A stretch of 64,000 nucleotides of DNA from Luidia sarsii (Eukaryota > Echinodermata > Asteroidea > Paxillosida > Luidiidae). Shown piece after piece: positions 42,640 through 54,764 of the stretch. A program made the translations under genes and the position numbers. Under the pieces are notes generated by a model. That model was not told the origin of the DNA. It worked only from the letters and a program-made list of their open reading frames with translations, and searched no databases. How positions within the stretch are numbered: the stretch's first letter is position 1; every line of letters starts with the position of its first letter. Where the stretch lies: contig OX465105.1 of NCBI GenBank assembly GCA_949987565.1, positions 3,128,496 to 3,192,495 on the forward strand. Reading direction: 5' to 3'.

Positions 42640-44110
42640 GTCGAGAGCATAGACAGTTAGCCAATGCTTACTCGGGCGTCATGGACGAATCCCCTCCACA
42701 CTAATCTGTCCAGCATGGCAGTCCTCAGCTCTTCAACTCTGTTAAGTCTTGTGTCTCTCTTCATCATGCCAATGTCATATGTATGCTTCCTACCCCTTAA
42801 TAATCTCATTAACATTCATTAACAAATCATACAGGCAAACAGTGCATGTTTATTATGTACTGAAGTAAAGAGTGAGTGGCTATTCTTGTTGGCGATTTGG
42901 CAAAATTAAAAAACGTAATACACATTAGTACTGGATCGTCACCCATAAAGTCCTTTCCGTTCAGTTCTTCATAGAACTAGTCCTTGTCTTCAAACAGCCA
43001 ATCCACATGCTGTTTCCACTATGCAAAGTTTCAAACCTTATTTAGCTAAGGAAATAAACAAACCCTTCTTACTGTCATAAAACAAAGGTGACATCTAGTT
43101 TCATCATAATTCGGAGCGCTGGTGGTATTGCCATGCACTGGCCCCTCTGAATCCAGGCACCACCATTGTCCAAGTTTTAAACAAAGACTCTTCAGCCAAC
43201 AAAAACACAATAGGTGGCATGATTAAAGCCACGCACAGCCCATCGTAAATTCTAACAGACCAAATGGTTTCTGTGCATCGCTTATTGTCTTGAGATTGGT
43301 CGTAGATAATGACGAGTTTGACAACATTTGACCACAGGTTCAGAAGAGTTGTAACAACAGATAGGGTCTCAGCACTGGTCAGAAAAATGCAATACAATTT
43401 GTTTGGCCCCCAAGAGAATGCGTGTTGGTCTGAATTAATTTCAAGAGACACGTTAGAGAGTCATGATTTTTACGTTGGATCTTTGAACACTAATTCAATA
43501 AAATGTAACAGACTTATAATTGGCCTTTTTAAGTGTTGAGCACATATAAGCAACCCCTTTCAGCGTGCTCGATAACACAGACAATAGCGGAAGAAAACCG
43601 CTTTAAAGTCTAGCACTACAATAATTATTATAGATATAATATGATGTCTGCGTCAAGGAGAATGTAATTCAATGAGAGTTTGCCCTGCATCGGGCAAAGC
43701 ACTGAGCACTCAGTTTTTATCACGTCAAGCAGGGCAAACCGTCATTGAACTCCAATAATTACACGTAAATATATCGTCACTTCTTATATTATGTACAGTT
43801 GTCGATATAAATATTTCTGAAAGTTGCAACAGAAAATGGGTCAAAGTCCCATCTACTTGTGACTATACATATACACAGTGCATTTATCATGCGCTTAAGA
43901 TTTTGTGCTCAGCTTCAAAAAATAACAATGTTTTGCACGCTCACGAAAAAGCCAACCCAAAATTAGACACAAATGGTGAAGGGGAGAGTAGAGTACAGCC
44001 ATCATTGAGATGCGTAGTGATAACTGTGCGAGTCTAATGAATGAGGCCAAGGTCGAGCTCAACTTAGAGGCGATGGGCCCGGATTGTGCTGGGGGCATAT
44101 CTGTCGCCGA
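42640..44110. other. Deltex 3' flank with repeat fragments
   Basis: 43219-43330 is part of the CATCGTAA palindrome family (see 50390-50676). 43110-43200 shares ATTGTCCAAGTTTTAAACAA with 44735-44765. 43645-43755 is a SINE-A tail. No clear poly(A) signal for Deltex was identified. Confidence 0.45.
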
Positions 44111-47100
44111 CTAATCTTTCAGACAGTCTTCCGTCACTCCCTGAGAGGCCAGCTCGGAGAGCACGTTGTCAAAGTACTTTGGGTCTGGGTATCCGTGGCC
44201 GGTCACGTTGGAGCCAAACTCAGTCTTGTGGTGGATCTCATTCCAGACCACGGTGCTGGGCTCGCCCGTGGTGGCCGACGTGCCGATGGTGAAGAGGAGG
44301 CGTCGCTCCCAGGCAATGATTAGAAGTCGCAGAATCTGCGGCCGGCCGAACAAAAACAACAACAGTTCCAAACAGTCTTAGAATCGGAGGGAAAAGGGCC
44401 GTGCTACGTGAGACAAATTACTGGCGACGGGTTGCAGAGCAATCATCGCCAGGAAATTCATTGGTCTTCTAAATCATCGCAGTGGTGGTCTGAGGACACT
44501 GAGACATTTGTTGAGACATTTTGTTAACATGCAGTGCAGCTGGTTACTGTCAAGTTACCTGCCCAAAATTGTCCTGTGAGCCGAAATGGGCTTACACTAT
44601 CGACAAAGTGTGGCAAGGCCGTGTGACTATTTTGTAAGGCAAACAGTTCATCAGGGTAGGATAAACTGAACCACTTTGTGCTGGAACCTCCAATTTGTGG
44701 TGTTACTATGCGCCATGACCTCTGAATCCATGCACCACTATTGTCCAAGTTTTAAACAAAGACCCTTTTCAGACTAACACAAAACAATATGTAGCGTTCA
44801 ATGAGGTTTTGCCGTTGCTCGACGTGATAAACACTGAATGCTCAGTGCTTTGCCCGATGCTGATGAAAAAATTTCAGGCAGCTCTGACGGGATATGTAGC
44901 ATGACAAAAGCCACACAGACATCTGATTGTGCCAGGTTTGACTCGCTTATACACATAGTGTACTCTTATTGATTTATTTCACTGGTATTTATTATTGCAA
45001 ATTTCTTAGCGCGCTTTGAGAATGGTTATTATGGGCACTGCTAATTGGCCCAGTGACAGAGAGTTCCTTGAATGGCATTAGTGAGCACTGGACAGTGTAT
45101 ATCACTCCTTTCACTACCTCAAATACTTAGAGGACCATTTAGCCAATACCTTCACAGGCTACACCAATGTATCTTCTCCACACTGTACAACATGGCAGCC
45201 CACAGTTTTTTATTTCATACAGCCTTGTGTCTTTTCTCTGTCTATAATCATAAACTTAATGATTCATACCACTGTCCATTTCTCTTGAAGGTCTTACGGG
45301 AAATTGTTGTAGCACAAAGAACGGGGCCTTGAATAAATAGGTTGAAGTTCTTTTTCTTTTTTTCTAGTACCTTTCTTCCAATGTCGTTATCGGGGAGGTA
45401 ACAGTGACGAGGAAAGCCGCGGGCACTGAAAGGCTTGCCTGGGTTAGGATGGTCCGTCCCCTGTAAGAGAACAAATAGTGGAGTTGCACATGAATGACCG
45501 TCACGGATACTGCACTCCGTTTCACATTCAATACAATTCAGGTCTATCTTTGGTGGTCTTTCAACCAGTTAGTGTGTACATTGGGAGTGGGGGCTGCTGT
45601 ACGTTTTAAAGACTCACTCTTCTTCTCCAGTCCTTTCTCTCAATTACATTCTTTTCTCTCAATAGACCGATTGTGCAACCACTGTTTACATCCCATCACG
45701 TGACTTATAGTGGGTATTTTTTCATCTCATTTGGCACAGAGAAGCGATGGAAATGTACAAAGAAGAATGTGGACAATATGATAGTCTTCTTTGCTCATTT
45801 CCACTCCTGTTCTGCAGCAAATGAGATGAAAAAATACCCACTATAAGTCACGTCATGGCATGTAAACATTGGTCTATTATCGGTCTATTAAACAAATACT
45901 GGATGCAGGCGACCCTGTTAAGGCGTGAGTGTAGTAAGGTCAGCTTGGGTGCAGGGATTGGGCAGAAGTGGGCATACCAGGAGATGACTCATGGTCTCCT
46001 CTCTACATTCACATACTCATTGACCTTCATTGTTGACCAGTAAACTTGCTATCAGTCAAACTCCAGGGGAATGGATGAAAAGTGGGGAGTTATCCTGCGT
46101 TCAAGTTATAGAAAACAACGCGGTTTTTGTTCACTCAGTGCGTGTAAACGCGACAACGGCAGTGCTTGTAGACATGCTCATCGCATCAAAAAGACAACAT
46201 GTGCGTGAAAATAATGACTCATGTTGAAGGTGAGCTTCCATCATGATATTGACAATTTGAGTCACGGAGGATTTATTGTACACAAAGGCCTACTCTTTTG
46301 TCGGGAATACAGTATGCAGGGCAGGAAATTCACGACGGCAACGACGGCAATTGCCGTCGTGCCCTCACCAATTGCCGCGGTGCCCTTAAATTTGGAGGAT
46401 TTTCACGGCAACAAATTGCCGTGCCCTTTTAGCACATTGCCGTCGTGCCCTTTTTGCCGATGGATAGTTGGGCAGATCGGACTGCCGGCCGCCGCACGGC
46501 CGTTAGCACAGCGCGCATGAAATACATTCCGACTGCTGTGCAGTGTGTGTGTGTGCAGCACACACGGAAGCTTCACTGTTAACATGTACCGCGCGCACTG
46601 TCAGCTAAACATTGCGCATTCTGTGCACAACTGAACGGACTGTGTATGGGTGTACATGTACATGTACACGTACACATACTGTACACGATCAATGTACGTA
46701 CATATACATGTACATACATGTGCAGTGCGTTCGATCGGGACAGTTTCATATCAACGAACTTTTAGTCTGCGGGTACCAGTGAATCTTGGACATCGCTGGC
46801 TGTACCAAACAACGGGTACCAACGGTAGTTGGGAGCGATTTGCGTTGCACGATAGATAGATTGCGCAGCATGCAGCACGTGGTCGGGTTGCGTGCGAAAG
46901 TAGAATCGTAGAGCTGTCAAAGGTTTGCGTGTTCGCGGGTGCCTTTTCAAAGTCGTAACCATGCCCCGAAAGGAGAAAGCTAAACAGCAAAACGAGCTAC
47001 TACCTCACGATGCAGCACAAAAATGTCGCAAACTTTATTCCTTTTTTCAGGTAGGCCTACGAACGTAGTCATTCTCAATTTTTTGGACGAGAACTGATGA

Positions 47101-50100
47101 GAAGGTTTTGGAACACCGAACCCACATCACGATACGTTGACAGCATGGACTATTCTATTGGGAATGAGAGGGGTGCGACTTTATACAATAATAAGCTCCG
47201 ATAATATGCTCGTTTAGGTTGGACCTAGCTGCTTAAAAATCCATCTTTACAAACATGTAGGCTATTTAGAATCCTTTTTATTTCGATTGTTTTGTGAGGA
47301 TCTATTGTCAGATATTTTTGTCGTCCCGCTTACTATAGCAGTAGCACCCCGGCCACACCTGAATGGTACAGTTCATGTTCCGTGAGAATGCGTGTTGGTG
47401 GCTGACTGAAACCTATTTTAGACGTCATTTTTATGTTGGAAAATATTTTTTTTAGGCATTGTGGTCCCACAGAAACGATGATATATTTAGTAGGAGACCT
47501 AAAACAAGGATTCGGTGCCTTCAGCGCCTATTTTCAAAGTTTGTTTAAGGTGCTTACGTCGTGTTTGCATCGGTACTAATAAAAAGTAGTTAAATTGCCT
47601 TGATGCCCCGGATTTTTTTTGCGATTGCCTTGATGCCCTTCAAAAATTGCAGAAATTGCCGTGATGCCCTTAATTTGCCGAAATTTCAAGGCAAAAATTG
47701 CCGTGCCCTTTTTAACCCGGAGTTCCTGCCCTGAGTATGCGTTCGAGGTAAATGGAGGTTCGACGTAAACCAGGTTCGACATATCGTGATTTTACTGTAT
47801 ATGTGAAATGTGCACCTACCTGGGTACCAGGGACTATATCGTAGATAATCCGGATTGTGTGGCAGTCAGGGAAGCTTTGTAAAGAGTGGGGGATGGTGTG
47901 ATAGTCCATGCGACCAGGCGGCTGGTTCCCATGCTTCACCCCATAGATGGTCTTACACGTTGGGCACTGTATACTACCATCCTACACACAAACAAAGCAC
48001 ACGTCCAGAATTATTAATGCTGTTAACACCTAAGCACCGATGATAGTCGGAATCCAGCTGTCTCCTGATGAACCTACACATTGCCGCTCGAACTGCCTGC
48101 ATTCTTTTTCAGCAGGCAATCGGGCAAAGCACCGAGTACACAGTGCTTACTATAGCGGGGCAAACCCTCATTGAATTACCCTCTCTTTGAACAAACATAT
48201 ATCAGAGTACACACTGCCCGAAACGTTGAGTTACCAGCTCTTTTCAGTGCAACACTCCGTCTCACAAGAGATGATGTACGTGGTGTCATTGCAAACCTTC
48301 CACTTTGTAAGGGTTACCGACTCTTTTCAGTGCAACACTCAGTCTCACAAGAGATGAAGTACATGGTGTCATTGCAAACCTTCCACTTTGTAAGAGTTAC
48401 TGGCTTTTGTCAGTGCAACACTCAGTCTCACAAGAGATGATGTACGTGGTGTCATTGCAAACCTTCCACTTTGTAAGAGTTACTGGCTCTTTTCAGTGCA
48501 ACACTCAGTCTCACAAGAGATGATGTACATGGTGTCACCGCAAACCTTCCACTTTGTAAGAGTTACTGGCTCTTTTCAGTGCAACACTCTGTCTCACAAG
48601 AGATGATGTACATGGTGTCATTGCAAACCTTCCACTTTGTAAGAGTTACTGGCTCTTTTCAGTGCAACACTCTGTCTCACAAGAGATGATGTACATGGTG
48701 TCATTGCAAACCTTCCACTTTGTAAGAGTTACTGGCTCTTTTCAGTGCAACACTCAGTCTCACAAGAGATGATGTACATGGTGTCATTGCAAACCTTCCA
48801 CTTTGTAAGAGTTACTGGCTCTTTTCAGTGCAACACTCAGTCTCACAAGAGATGATGTACATGGTGTCATTGCAAACCTTCCACTTTGTAAGAGTTACTG
48901 GCTCTTTTCAGTGCAACACTCAGTCTCACAAGAGATGATGTACATGGTGTAATTGCAAACCTTCCACTTTGTAAGAGTTACTGGCTCTTTTCAGTGCAAC
49001 ACTCAGTCTCACAAGAGATGATGTACGTGGTGTCATTGCAAACCTTCCACTTTGTAAGAGTTACTGGCTCTTTTCAGTGCAACACTCCATCTCACAAGAG
49101 ATGATGTACATGGTGTCATTGCAAACCTTCCACTTTGTAAGAGTTACTGGCTCTTTTCAGTGCAACACTCAGTCTCACAAGAGATGGTGTACATGGTGTC
49201 ACCGCAAACCTTCCACTTTGTAAGAGTTACTGGCTCTTTTCAGTGCAACACTCTGTCTCACAAGAGATGATGTACATGGTGTCATTGCAAACCTTCCACT
49301 TTGTAAGAGTTACTGGCTCTTTTCGGTGCAACACTCTGTCTCACAAGAGATGATGTACATGGTGTCATTGCAAACCTTCCACTTTGCAAGAGTTACTGGC
49401 TCTTTTCAGTGCAACACTCTGTCTCACAAGAGATGATGTACATGGTGTCATTGCAAACCTTCCACTTTGTACTTCCACCGTGCAAACCTTCATATCTTAT
49501 CTAACATGGCCTGCAGCTGTGCATAATTGGGGCATTTCCACCAATGCGCCGTACATTATCCAAACAGTGATCCCCCAATTGCTGTAGCCAAGTTGATAAA
49601 CAATTGGTTGTGTGCATCTGAATGAAAGCGGGGGTGTGATCCCTGGAGATATACGGCAGTTAATGGTTGTATTGCTTCTGACTGGAGCCCCAACCCCGAC
49701 AAAAACAGTTGACTATTAGGGAAGGCCTCCATCTAAGAGCTGCATAGCTCAGATGGTAAGAGTACTAGTATGCCAAACCACAGATCTCAGGTTCAAGTCC
49801 CAGTCCAGTCAAATTTTTCTTTGCCATTTTTTCAAAAACTGTTGAAATCTTTTTAGTCAGTTTTTGTTTGAGTTTGAGTTTATTTGAAATCTCAGGAAGT
49901 CAAACTCTGATAACTCAAAACTCCTGTTAAATTAAACGAGGGTTCTATTCCCTTCACTAGTTAAACAGTGGTACTGGTACATGTACAAATTCTCTTAACT
50001 CAAAACTCTGCTTAACACAAATTAAGAGCCAGTTCCCTTGAGGTTTGACTTATAATCTAGATTTGCCAGTACACACAAATAATTAAGCATGAAACCGGAC

Positions 50101-53100
50101 TATCCATTTGCTTGTGGCAAGACTTACTTTTGGGCCACTTCCGTACATTGCATGAAGGCAGCCTCGGTGGAAGAGGTGGCCACACTTGCTGAGTCTCTGC
50201 ACCACCTCCTCACTGTCGTCTGTATAGTGCGAGCCATCGGCCAATTTCTCGTAACAGATTGCGCACTCCTGCGTGCAGTCACGGAGAAAACCAATCGGGG
50301 AAACAGAGAAAGAGAAAAATCTCCCAAAAGTTAGAGGGCCCGACGTGTCGATCCTAGCAGGACCTTTCTTAAAGGCAAAGTGACCTGGCGTCGATTTCAC
50401 CAAACCCATCGTAACTTATGATCAATCACACGGCGATGAATGATGCACAGAAGCCATAGTGTATCATAATTTACGATGGGTTATCCATCGTAAGTTGAGT
50501 TACGATACATCGTAAGGCTTCGTGAAATCCAGCCCAGGAGTCAAAGCCTTAGGATGCATCATAACTCAACTTACGATGGATAACCCATCGTAAGTCGTGA
50601 CACGCCATATGGTTTCTGTGAAGTGCTCGCTGTCTTGCGATTGATCGTAAGTTACGATGGGTTTGGTGAAATCGACTACAGGACATACACAGACAGTCAG
50701 GGGAAAGGAAAGCCCTGACACACATGACAGAGGAAGGACAAAAGGGAAGGGAGTGGGATACAGATGTACACAGGAAGGGAAGGGAAAACAAACAAAGGGG
50801 TGGGAGGCACATATACCGTATTTGGATGTGTTTTTGGTTCTGTATAAACAAGAAGAAGAAACGAAAAGACACAAGTAGGCATTTGGCGTAAATTTTGTGG
50901 ATCATCGATTGTTGGTACATGAAGACTGTTGGGGGAGCAAGATAGAGGGCAGCACAGTCAGTATCAGTCTTACCTCATCCGGGACTTTTTTCACTTTGGT
51001 CATGTACTTCTTCATGACGTCATCGGCTGAATCAACTGCAGATCAATGTAAACATCAGTTAAGCTCTTCTTAGGTGACCAAATCTCAAAGGATTGCAAAC
51101 TTTTCATGTATAGACCGAATACCAACTTAAAGGTATCACTTAAAGGTCCAATACAAAATCGGGAAGATCGGAAAACATCGATGTCCACAGATTTCCTTCT
51201 AATTTACACAGTTTGTAGATGGTCATGATATAGAATACTCATGTTGAAATCTGACAGTCTGGGATGCTGTACTTCTCGAGAAATCTTCACTCAAACATGG
51301 ACAAATAGTTTATTACTCGTGAATTAATACACTATGTCTTCCACTTCAGAACGGTGCGAAACCGTGACAGTTTTTTTCCTCAGATTCTCAGACTTTCTCA
51401 GATTACCGTTTGAGCTAAAAACCTTCACAGGATTTCTTTTCCCACTAGATGGCATCGTGTCACGAAGGTTAAGACTTTACCTCGGACCAGCGACGTCTTC
51501 TGCTTCTTCTTGCTGGGTCGGATGCCTTCCACCGGCCGGATACTCCCCTTGGAGGTGGGCGGAGGGGCAAAAATGGGGATGGGCGTCGGCTGCAGCGTGA
51601 CCGGCACTGCAGTGGACAGCAACATGCTTGTGATAGCTGCTCATGAGCAACAGCAGGAGGTGGAGGAAGAGGAGGAGGAAGGGGGACGGGACCAACGCGG
51701 GCCCCCGAGAAGCCGGGAAGGAAAGGAGAACGGTTATGTGCACCAGCGATGAGGTGACGCCACACGCACACAAGGACAGACGGTGTATGAGTAAGACCAC
51801 AAACCTATGCCAGACTCTAGAAGTCTCCTGACAACGGGCAGAGTACACACTGCCCAAAACGTTTGAGTTACCGGCTCTTTTCAGAGCCACAATACTCCGT
51901 CTCAAAAGAGATGAGCTATGTGGTGTCACCGCAAACCTTCTAAACTGTGTTTCCACCATGTAGACCTTCAAATCTGTTCATGTTGTTAGTTCATTACAGT
52001 GAAGTTAATACAAAAACGGTTGCAAACTGCTCACTGACTAAAATGATCTGCAATACATCGATCTCAAAAGTTAGAGGGCCTGACGTTTCAATCCTAGCAG
52101 GGCCTTTCTCAAAGGTGCTGATAGGATGGAAACGTCAGGCCCTCTAACTTTTGAGTTTATTACAGTGTGCATTAACTGGTACGTATGTAATGTAGTGACT
52201 GACTTAAGAATTGCATAGCCAGTAATTACCAGGAGGTTTGTGGAGACACCAAATAGTGGGTTGCTCTTTTGTGAGTGGGTGTGGTTCTGAGGGGGGAACT
52301 CGTTTGTCAGACACAGAAATGTTTATCTAAGAAAGGTTAGTAAGGCTGGGTATGTCGGATGGTTATTTCTTAAACACTGTGAAGGGTGATGTGAATGACA
52401 ATGTGGATACACGTTCATGGAGCTTACCTGTCATGACTGGGCTTAATCGTGCCCCTACAGCATGAGCTGGTCTTGCTACAATGGAGTTAGGGGTAGACTG
52501 AGATCTGTAACACGCACAATAAACAGTTGTCAAAGCAACAGAGTCAAACAAAAATGTTACAAACTCCTAAAATGATCAGAATGCCATTTGTTTTAAAGTG
52601 TATATTAACCCGGTAAAACCTGAATGCAGTAGCCGGGTTAATATAACCTCCCATGATATATTCACCCGACAACGGCATTCTTCCTGGAGGTCGTTCATAC
52701 TGATGCACATTCATGAATACTCTTTACTCTGATTGGCCAATGTCACAGTAGCATACATGAATATGCATAAACATGATGACAATTGTAATGACAATTGGCC
52801 AATTAGACTAAGGGACCGGAAGAATAGCGTTTGCGGGAAGAATGCCCTTGTCTGGTGAATATAACCTGTGTTTTTTGTTCTTAAAGCGAGGGTTTGACGT
52901 TTTGATCCTAGCAGGACCTTTCTCCTTTGAGAAAGGAATCAAAACATCAGGCCCTGTACATTTTTCGAACAACTTTGGCTCGATTCACACTCACTAACCT
53001 GGTCATTCTGCTGGTCGCTGCAGCAGCTGCAGCGAGACACGACGTGGTGGAGCTGGAGCTCATGATGCTGCCGCCCCCGCCGCTGCTGCCTGAAATGCTG

Positions 53101-54764
53101 GGCCTGGTGCTGCTCACGCCGCTGGTTGCAGCGGCCATCGTGGCCGGCACGCTGACGGATCTGGGCAGCGACGAGCGCGTGCCGGAACTTCCGCTCCCCG
53201 CAGCTGCTGCCGCTGCTGCTGCTGCGCTCGTCCCCGCCGCATTGGGATCGGGCGGCGATGACCACGCCACCGTCGCTCGCACGCCACCGGTCGCCGCCAC
53301 CGACTTGCGCAGCGCCGTGCGCTTCCCGGCGTGCTTCTTGCCGGCTTTGCCCAGCGAGGAGGACGTGGCGGTGGAGGAATCAGATCCCTGCGAGGAGTTT
53401 GAATCGTCGGCGCCAGCCGCCGACGACGGCGCCGCGTTCCCCGTCGAGCTCGCGGGCCCGCCCAGGTTCGGTGAGTTGGCGTCCGCGCCGTCCGCGGACT
53501 CCACACTCGCACCGGGGGGGTTCTTCGTCTGGGCGAGAGCCTCCTTGGGGTAGCCCGGGGGCGGGAGCGACACGCGGCGTATGTTCCTGACGAAGCCCGA
53601 GTCGGCCCGCGTTTGCCTCATGGAGACAAAGTCCAGCTGGTAGGGCAGGCCGCTGGGCGTGGCCGACAGGTCGAGGCTGCCATGCGACTTGCCAAAGGCG
53701 TCCTCAATCAGGCAGGAGGTGTCGAGGTCGTAGGGACTCCAGCCGTAATCGTCCTGCCACTGCCACTCGATGCTCTGGCCCGGTGCAGAGGATGCTGGGA
53801 AGCTTCTCCTACGAATGGACCGCGCTGTTCCTAAATATCCCCCCCCAAAAAAAAAACCCACCAAAAATGGAATTATCAGAAAAAAAATTTGCAGTGACAC
53901 CATGACCATGTAACTGTAAGTCATCTCTTTTGTGAATGACAATTTTGTGTATTGAGAATGACATTTTTTATTTTTTATTTTGTCATGTGACGATCAAATT
54001 TGAAAAATGGTAAAGAAAACTTTGACTGGATTGGGTGCCGATTTCACTCACGCTTTGCGATCATCGTTAATGGCCACATCGATTGCTGAGTCTGAAATCC
54101 ATTGCTACACCGATTGCTATTGATTGCGATGGATTTCAGACTTAGTTTAGAGATCGATTTTGGCGTTTGCGATGATTGTAAAGCGTTAGTGAAATCAGCC
54201 CCCGGACTTGATCCCTAGAGATCTGCTGTGGTTTTGCTTGTAATTGGCATATTATTATTATTATTATTATTATAATATTATTATTGCAAAATAAAATAAA
54301 TGTAAAAATTCTGGATTTGCATTTTTTGCATAATTTAATATAATTATAAGACAGAATGCAGTTTGCAACGTTTTCGAGTGACTTTAAAAAATTAAAATCG
54401 ATAAAAATGAGTTTCTTAAATCAATAAAGCTAACGACTGCCGTGAATACAGCAATTTAGAACTCACAAAGTGCCCAAAAAATGCAATGTTTACATTTTGA
54501 GCCGAACGATTTCGTCATAACAAATAACAACATAAAATCGACTCATTCGTCATTTCGTGCGTTACCCGTGTTCGTTCGCCTCTGCTGTAGAGCGGCAAAG
54601 TCGATCTCGTACATGACCATGGACGGATCAATGTCACCGAGCCTAAGGCTGACAGTCCGGCCGTAATTCTCCTCGATTCCCCGGGCGATGTTGGTCTGGT
54701 AGGGCCGCCATCGTCCGTGGTCCGTCAACCATTCCCACACAATGACATTACTCGACTGCGCCAT
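44111..54764 (-). CDS. DTX: Deltex-type E3 ubiquitin ligase (WWE-WWE-RING-DTC; 9 coding exons, complete)
   Basis: Coding exons in transcript order: 54764-54566, 53830-52999, 52504-52428, 51636-51481, 51035-50974, 50268-50128, 47981-47820, 45460-45371, 44335-44111. Phases join into 647 codons; human DTX1 and DTX4 have about 620. Deltex proteins bind Notch ankyrin repeats through WWE domains and ubiquitinate targets through the RING; the C-terminal domain binds NAD/ADP-ribose. Visible parts: WWE 1 (about residues 1-66, [13 protein letters not shown]); WWE 2 (about 80-155, [13 protein letters not shown]); Ser/Ala-rich linker in exon 2; Pro-rich and basic segment in exon 4; [17 protein letters not shown] before the RING; RING-H2 ligands C444, C447, C471, H473, H476, C479, C495, C498; DTC domain about 500-647 with [21 protein letters not shown] and [13 protein letters not shown]. 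The architecture fits the DTX1/2/4 group, not DTX3. Introns carry an 83-bp array and a hAT-like element. Which vertebrate paralogue is closest is not resolved. Confidence 0.95.
45663..45887. mobile_element. 225-bp near-perfect palindromic MITE in Deltex intron 8
   Basis: The left arm has TAGACCGAT and CACGTGACTTATAGTGGGTA; the right arm has TACCCACTATAAGTCACG and ATCGGTCTA. The arms pair over most of the length. TA flanks fit a Tc1/mariner-type origin. Confidence 0.8.
46317..47733 (+). mobile_element. 1.4-kb hAT-like DNA transposon in Deltex intron 7
   Basis: Inverted ends CAGGGCAGGAA (46317-46327) and TTCCTGCCCTG (47723-47733) are exact complements. AGTATG flanks both sides as a 6-bp duplication; if the end is read one base shorter the flanks are 8 bp with one mismatch. 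Both sub-terminal regions hold repeated TTGCCGTCGTGCCC or TTGCCGTGATGCCC motifs, like transposase-binding repeats of hAT elements. An exon-like piece lies inside. Confidence 0.75.
46961..47050 (+). pseudogene. Transposase-type first exon kept inside the hAT-like element
   Basis: ATG at 46961 opens 30 codons starting [10 protein letters not shown] and ending [10 protein letters not shown], followed at once by GTAGGC, a possible donor. Short basic N-termini ending in a SFF-like motif are common in hAT/ZMYM-type transposases. No further transposase exon was found before the right end, so the element is probably an internal-deletion derivative. Confidence 0.4.
48218..49470. repeat. Tandem array, 83-bp unit, about 15 copies, Deltex intron 6
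   Basis: The unit runs CACTTTGTAAGAGTTACTGG to GTCATTGCAAACCTTC with an exact 83-base step from 48301 to 49463. Copies are nearly identical. It derives from a dispersed family whose single copies read CGAAACGTTGAGTTACCGGC. Confidence 0.97.
49640..49830 (+). repeat. tRNA-derived SINE, family B (plus), best head
   Basis: Has TAGCTCAGATGG (A box) and GGTTCAAGTCC (B box) in tRNA-like spacing, followed by CAGTCCAGTCAAATTTTTC. The acceptor stem does not pair, so it is called a SINE, not a tRNA gene. Confidence 0.8.
50390..50676. mobile_element. 287-bp palindromic element (CATCGTAA family)
   Basis: Arms begin GTCGATTTCACCAAACCCAT and its exact complement; TTACGATGGGTTATCCATCG recurs inside. Partial copies lie at 30815-30925, 43219-43330, 61855-61945 and 62258-62335. 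Confidence 0.85.
52657..52864. mobile_element. Foldback element in Deltex intron 2
   Basis: The left arm TATATTCACCCGACAACGGC pairs with a right arm containing GCCCTTGTCTGGTGAATATA. About 29 bases per arm, with a few mismatches. Confidence 0.7.
54034..54202. mobile_element. 169-bp inverted-repeat MITE nested in a SINE-B copy
   Basis: Ends GATTTCACTCACGCTTTGCG and CGTTAGTGAAATC are near complements. SINE-B sequence (TTTGACTGGATT, then GGACTTGATCCCTAGAG) flanks both sides, so the SINE was present first. Confidence 0.75.

Noticed and set aside
48218..49470. CRISPR-like regular array
   Set aside because: The unit repeats without unique spacers in a eukaryotic intron; it is a simple tandem repeat.
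49738..49815. Possible tRNA gene with TAGCTCAGATGG and GGTTCAAGTCC
   Set aside because: No acceptor stem; several decayed copies with the same body mark it as a SINE.
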